Source of the DNA: a virus
Strand: one strand, 5' to 3'
IMG/VR virus record: IMGVR_UViG_3300047557_002837
Span: 1-27,727 of that record
Length of the DNA stretch: 27,727 nt
Below, one piece after another: positions 26,088 to 27,727 of the stretch. The notes under the pieces are model-generated. The model made no database searches, was not told the origin of the DNA, and worked only from the letters and a program-made list of their open reading frames with translations. Both the position numbers and the translations under genes were made by a program. Numbering within the stretch: position 1 is the stretch's first letter; the number at the start of each line of letters is the position of its first letter.

Positions 26088-27203
26088 ATGCCATATTTTG
26101 TGTCAAAAACAGACGGTACTGTTATAACTGTACAAGACGGTACTAAAGATACCACAAGCACAAGCTTGACCTTGATTGGCAGATTGGCACAAAATTACGG
26201 TGATCAAACAAATGAAAATTTTGTAAGATTACTAGAAAATTTCAGTGCAAATACTGAACCAGCATTTCCTATTACCGGGCAACTTTATTTTGATAAAGGC
26301 AATACCAGTTTAAAAATTTATTCAATCAATAACGCATGGATACCAGTAGGCAGCGTAATACAAGGCAATGTTGATATTTCTGGGAATTTAGAAATTGGTA
26401 GCAGCGGATTTCGTATAAACGATACCAATGGAAATGTTCAAATTACCAACTCCTCTAACATTGGTAATGTGAGTGTGTTTGCTAATGTATCTGGAACTAG
26501 TACAAGAGTTTTACACATAAACGGACTTAACGGGCAAGTTGAAGTAAGTGCAAATGCCTCAAATAATTTTGGTTTAACAACTAAAATTTATGTTGATAGT
26601 CAATTGAATTCAGTATTGGCAAATAGCACAAGTAATGTTAATGCCAACATCAACGCAATTAATTCAAATCTTGCTAGTAGAATCTCAGAAGAAAATCAAT
26701 TAAGAGCTAACATCACTGCTGCAAACGCCCAGATATCGCTCAGAGATACAATATCTAGAGTGGATACAATTAATAACAATATCAACTCTGCTATAATTTC
26801 TAATGTCAATATTATCAATTCCAATTTGGCATCAAGGGTAAATCAAACAGTTGCAGTGGAAACAGCTATGTCGGCAAATGTTGCTGCTGCTAATCTTAGA
26901 GTAGATGCAGCTAACGTGAGTATTGCTTCATTGGATGCCAAAATAGATAATACTACTATAGATTTAAACATAGCAATCTTAAACAATGTTGCACCTAAAG
27001 CTGATTTAATAAGTCCTGTTTTAACTGGAACTCCTGTTGCGCCAACTGCATCTTTTGGTGCCAATACAACACAGATCGCTACTACTGAATATGTAATGAC
27101 TAGAAGTAGATTTTGGGACGGTAGTAGAAAATTTGTTAGCACATCCGATCCTACAGTTAGCGATGGTAATAATGGCGATATTTGGTTCAAGTATATTCCG
27201 TAA
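26088..27203 (+). CDS. Tail fibre protein with N-terminal attachment domain and coiled-coil shaft
   Basis: 371 aa; AGGA at 26077-26080, 7 bases before ATG 26088. Residues 1-85 ('VITVQDGTKDTTSTSLTLIG', 'NYGDQTNENFVRLLENFSA', 'GQLYFDKG') match the N-terminal domain common in cyanophage-type fibre proteins. Residues ~90-175 are short beta repeats. Residues ~185-300 are an Ala/Asn/Ile-rich heptad region with a 52-codon internal repeat: 'INSNLASRI' at codon 191 and 'INSNLASRV' at codon 243. Residues ~302-335, 'ISPVLTGTPVAPTASFGANT', then 'TQIATTEYV', are the classic tail-fibre repeat also found in lambda Stf-type fibres. The end 'DGNNGDIWFKYIP' is a common cap. It is probably a trimeric fibre, with the Gly-rich product of the next gene as tip (inferred). 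Confidence 0.85.
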   Translation: MPYFVSKTDGTVITVQDGTKDTTSTSLTLIGRLAQNYGDQTNENFVRLLENFSANTEPAFPITGQLYFDKGNTSLKIYSINNAWIPVGSVIQGNVDISGNLEIGSSGFRINDTNGNVQITNSSNIGNVSVFANVSGTSTRVLHINGLNGQVEVSANASNNFGLTTKIYVDSQLNSVLANSTSNVNANINAINSNLASRISEENQLRANITAANAQISLRDTISRVDTINNNINSAIISNVNIINSNLASRVNQTVAVETAMSANVAAANLRVDAANVSIASLDAKIDNTTIDLNIAILNNVAPKADLISPVLTGTPVAPTASFGANTTQIATTEYVMTRSRFWDGSRKFVSTSDPTVSDGNNGDIWFKYIP

Positions 27204-27206
27204 AAT

Positions 27207-27727
27207 ATGCCAACAAAATTAATTTCGCGCGAATTCACAATTACATCAACTGGTAGGTTTGTGATTGAAATGCCATTTCAAGCAAATATAACCGCACATC
27301 TTTGGGGTGGCGGTGGTGGTGGTGGCGGATATGATTCAAACAGTCCCTGGGGAGGTGTAGGTTCTTCGGGCTTATATAACACAACAACTTTTGCTGTTAA
27401 TCGTGGAGACATCCTTGAAGTTGTTGTTGGTCAAGGGGGTACTGGCGGCGGGTCTATAAATGGTAGTTCGCCGGGCGGGAAACCTGGAAATAGTAGAATT
27501 GAAATTAATGGTAACAGTTCTTTAAGTTTCAACGGCGGTCGAGGTGGAAATTCAGGTCCTATAGGAAGTGGAGGCGCAGGCGGCGGCGGTGGTGGAGCAT
27601 CAGCAATATTAATTAACAGTGTTCCGGTTATTGTTGCAGCAGGCGGTGGCGGTGGTGGGGGTGCAGGTGATGGTGGTCAAAGTCAAGGTCAAATTTCTAA
27701 TGCATCTATACAAAATAACGCTAATGG
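27207..27727 (+). CDS. Second glycine-rich adhesin-like protein, 3' end outside the window
   Basis: The frame is open from ATG 27207 to the right edge (173 codons) with no stop; it lies 3 bases after the fibre gene's TAA. The start 'MPTKLISREFTITSTGRFVI' leads to 'ITAHLWGGGGGGGGYDS', 'LEVVVGQGGTGGG' and several Gly runs, ending mid-gene. The pattern (v-x-LWG-Gly run, then f-x-V-x-x-G-x-x-l-x-V-x-VGxGG) matches the beginning of the Gly-rich domain at 5802-6764. It directly follows the fibre gene, as gp38-type adhesins follow gp37 in T-even phages. No ribosome site is visible. Adhesin function is inferred. Confidence 0.75.
   Translation, partial: MPTKLISREFTITSTGRFVIEMPFQANITAHLWGGGGGGGGYDSNSPWGGVGSSGLYNTTTFAVNRGDILEVVVGQGGTGGGSINGSSPGGKPGNSRIEINGNSSLSFNGGRGGNSGPIGSGGAGGGGGGASAILINSVPVIVAAGGGGGGGAGDGGQSQGQISNASIQNNAN

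Noticed and set aside
1-27727. Genome-wide use of TAG as a sense codon
   Set aside because: About 9,200 codons, including a 4,898-codon ORF, contain only one internal TAG. A reassigned codon would be expected to appear many times.
1-27727. tRNA genes, CRISPR arrays, insertion sequences, rho-independent terminators
   Set aside because: Gaps between genes are at most 48 bases and show no cloverleaf, hairpin with T-run, direct-repeat array or terminal inverted repeats on reading by eye.

Overview
The window is a late structural cassette of a T4-like, contractile-tailed phage. Every supported gene is on the + strand and packed head to tail, with ATGA or 1-base overlaps and few gaps. The DNA is visibly A/T-rich. 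Protein style (Asn/Ser/Thr-rich beta proteins, 'NLGN-NRFKDLWLSG' fibre motif, gp5/gp6/gp25 variants) matches marine T4-like myoviruses of the cyanophage/pelagiphage type. The host cannot be fixed from this window. No tRNA, CRISPR, IS element, replication or metabolic gene was seen.

Layout. (1) 1-3848: tail-spike hub. A baseplate hub-like protein, open at the left edge, is followed by the gp5 spike. The spike's OB-fold part and beta-helix part are in the same reading frame, separated only by one amber codon (2859-2861). (2) 3845-6764: accessory tail proteins. These are a 519-aa protein whose lysozyme-like domain appears split by an inserted module and which carries a fibre-type C-terminus, a small beta-rich protein, and a glycine-rich adhesin-like protein. 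(3) 6793-10683: wedge genes gp25-like and gp6-like, each preceded by the motif CCARATAAATA, which resembles the T4/cyanophage late promoter. (4) 10692-25388: one giant ORF of 4,898 codons, more than half the window. It is probably a wedge or tail-periphery protein. It carries a cupredoxin-like segment, a probable seven-blade FG-GAP-type propeller with domains inserted between blades, a flagellin-hook-IN-like segment, CBM-like modules and two families of C-terminal tandem repeats. (5) 25385-27727: a conserved-looking structural protein of unknown role, a trimeric tail-fibre protein, and a second glycine-rich adhesin-like gene cut by the right edge.

Together these genes would build the tail tip: hub plus spike (gp5), a muralytic activity near the spike, the wedge (gp25, gp6, giant protein), and receptor-contacting fibres and Gly-rich tips. 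The most unusual points are the amber codon inside gp5, one ~45-55-aa module present in three unrelated structural genes (two of them apparent insertions into conserved folds), and the composite architecture of the giant protein. Family assignments come from recalled sequence patterns; no searches were run.
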